A stretch of DNA of 6,761 nt from a bacterium (GTDB taxonomy: Bacteria; Zhuqueibacterota; Zhuqueibacteria; Thermofontimicrobiales; Thermofontimicrobiaceae), in assembly GCA_011046315.1 (NCBI GenBank), contig DSAU01000111.1, positions 1 through 6,761 of the forward strand. Reading direction: 5' to 3'. A model generated the notes under the pieces. It was not told the origin of the DNA. It searched no databases and saw nothing but the letters and a program-made list of their open reading frames with translations. Positions within the stretch are counted from its first letter, which is position 1. Each line of letters opens with the position of its first letter. This document shows positions 6,201 through 6,761 of the stretch, in pieces. The position numbers and the translations under genes are program-made.

Positions 6201-6352
6201 TGATCCGTTCAATCCGTCAAATCAGTGTTCTATTTTTGAAACATATTGGAACACGGATCGAACGGATGAAACGGATTGGAACAGATAAAAATAAAAGATA
6301 TTTTTAAAAATCCGTTTTGATCCGTCCCATCCGTTAAATCAGTGTTCTATTT
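6201..6352. repeat. ATCCGT repeat in three alternating blocks, mostly 9-base period
   Basis: The hexamer ATCCGT occurs eight times: plus at 6203 and 6212; minus (ACGGAT) at 6253, 6262 and 6271; plus again at 6310, 6320 and 6329. Spacing within blocks is 9 bases, once 10. Blocks 1 and 3 both end in the identical 17-mer AAATCAGTGTTCTATTT (6219-6235 and 6336-6352). Block 2 is the inverted version (AACACGGAT...GGAACAG), so block 2 can pair with either neighbour to make a long imperfect hairpin. Iterated ATCCGT words of this style are frequent in intergenic DNA of many environmental bacteria. The last block ends five bases before the final stop codon of the adjacent dead gene. Confidence 0.75.
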
Positions 6353-6357
6353 AATCA

Positions 6358-6761
6358 TTATCTATGCCAGAACCACGTCTCCCACACGAATGCACCGGCT
6401 GCTTGCAGCTTTTTTTTCACCTCCGCTGCCTACACCTGTTTTGGCGGCTCCACGGGATAGCTGTTTAATTTATCCCTCAATCCACCGACGCCCATTGTCT
6501 TTACTATTCTACCCATATCGGCTTGCTTTAGTTCGGAACTTCACTCCAATTCCACGATGCTTTCGGGAGAGGCAAAAATATAAAACTGTTCCTTGCCCGT
6601 TGTCTCATCCAGCATAAAATATTGCTCTGTATTGGGGATCCAATAATCTTGCCCGGCGATCAACGGATTATCCGCGGTATTGAAATCGGTGTTGGGAAAC
6701 AAGCGATCGGATCGACCCAGAGCATCCACTTGAAAAATATAAAGGTAACAGTTATCAGTCG
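6358..6761 (-). pseudogene. 3' end of DUF4384-like protein gene with two in-frame stops
   Basis: The frame enters from the right edge and reads CYLYIFQVDALGRSDRLFPN, then NPLIAGQDYWIP and FMLDETTGKEQFYIFASPE. This is the pattern of the DUF4384 domain (Y-L-Y-x-F-x-D, L-F-P-N, I-x-A-G, W-x-I-P, L-D-E-x-x-G-x-E, ASxE). It then hits TGA at 6541-6543. The same frame continues protein-like for 36 codons (SSELKQADMGRIVKTMGVGG...PPKQV) to a TAG at 6430-6432. It runs on again for 23 codons (AAEVKKKLQAAG...WETWFWHR) to TAA at 6358-6360. An unbroken frame with sensible composition across both stops means the stops are probably point mutations (for example GAG to TAG) in a once longer gene. The start lies beyond the window. 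DUF4384 proteins are often exported or coupled to other domains; that part is not visible. Sequencing error or readthrough are alternatives. Confidence 0.72.

Noticed and set aside
6085..6288. Plus-strand open frame of 67 codons
   Set aside because: It runs into the ATCCGT repeat, whose 9-base period keeps the frame open artificially. It has no ribosome binding site.
6201..6352. CRISPR array
   Set aside because: Blocks alternate in orientation, repeat units are 6-9 bases, and there are no uniform spacers or cas genes.
6358..6761. Alternative genetic code or stop recoding as explanation of the TGA and TAG in the DUF4384-like frame
   Set aside because: TGA ends glgC, hicA and hicB, and TAG ends the transglutaminase-like gene, each at the expected family length. 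Both codons are therefore normal stops in this genome.

Overview
The window reads as chromosomal sequence from an AT-rich Gram-negative bacterium. The evidence is a lipoprotein-anchored parvulin, a Sec-exported periplasmic protein, strong purine-rich Shine-Dalgarno sites, and a TTGACT/TATTTT promoter. The secreted transglutaminase-like protein, the DUF4384-like remnant and the abundance of intergenic palindromic repeats resemble genomes of the FCB superphylum and neighbours (Bacteroidota, Calditrichota, KSB1-like lineages). This assignment is inferred from style of gene content and is not certain.

Layout: bases 1-288 hold the possible 3' end of an unrecognised, perhaps decayed gene, followed by a hairpin-containing intergenic repeat of the 'CACGAAG' kind (431-488). 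A lipoprotein PpiC-type peptidyl-prolyl isomerase runs on the plus strand (668-1684) and ends at a strong intrinsic terminator. glgC (ADP-glucose pyrophosphorylase, minus strand, 1789-3081) converges on it and has a recognisable promoter about 185 bases upstream of its start. A 491-residue exported protein with an intact C-terminal Cys-His-Asp transglutaminase-like centre lies at 3493-4968 on the minus strand. A hicBA toxin-antitoxin pair follows on the minus strand (5345-5858). The right edge holds the 3' end of a DUF4384-like gene on the minus strand whose frame is broken by two in-frame stop codons.

The genes do not form one pathway. The parvulin is an envelope folding factor, glgC begins glycogen synthesis, the transglutaminase-like protein probably works in the periplasm, and hicBA is an accessory stress or stability module. 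The accessory character grows towards the right end. From about 5000 onward each gap carries a different repeat family: a BIME-like set of four palindromes (5021-5182), a MITE-like element built around a perfect 30-base palindrome (5900-5991) just upstream of hicB, and a 9-base-periodic ATCCGT repeat in three alternating orientations (6201-6352) that stops against the dead gene.

I do not see a clearly new defence or mobile system. The observations most worth following are the two-stop DUF4384 pseudogene, the apparent duplication of the transglutaminase fold with a catalytically dead first copy, and the layered repeat elements flanking hicBA.
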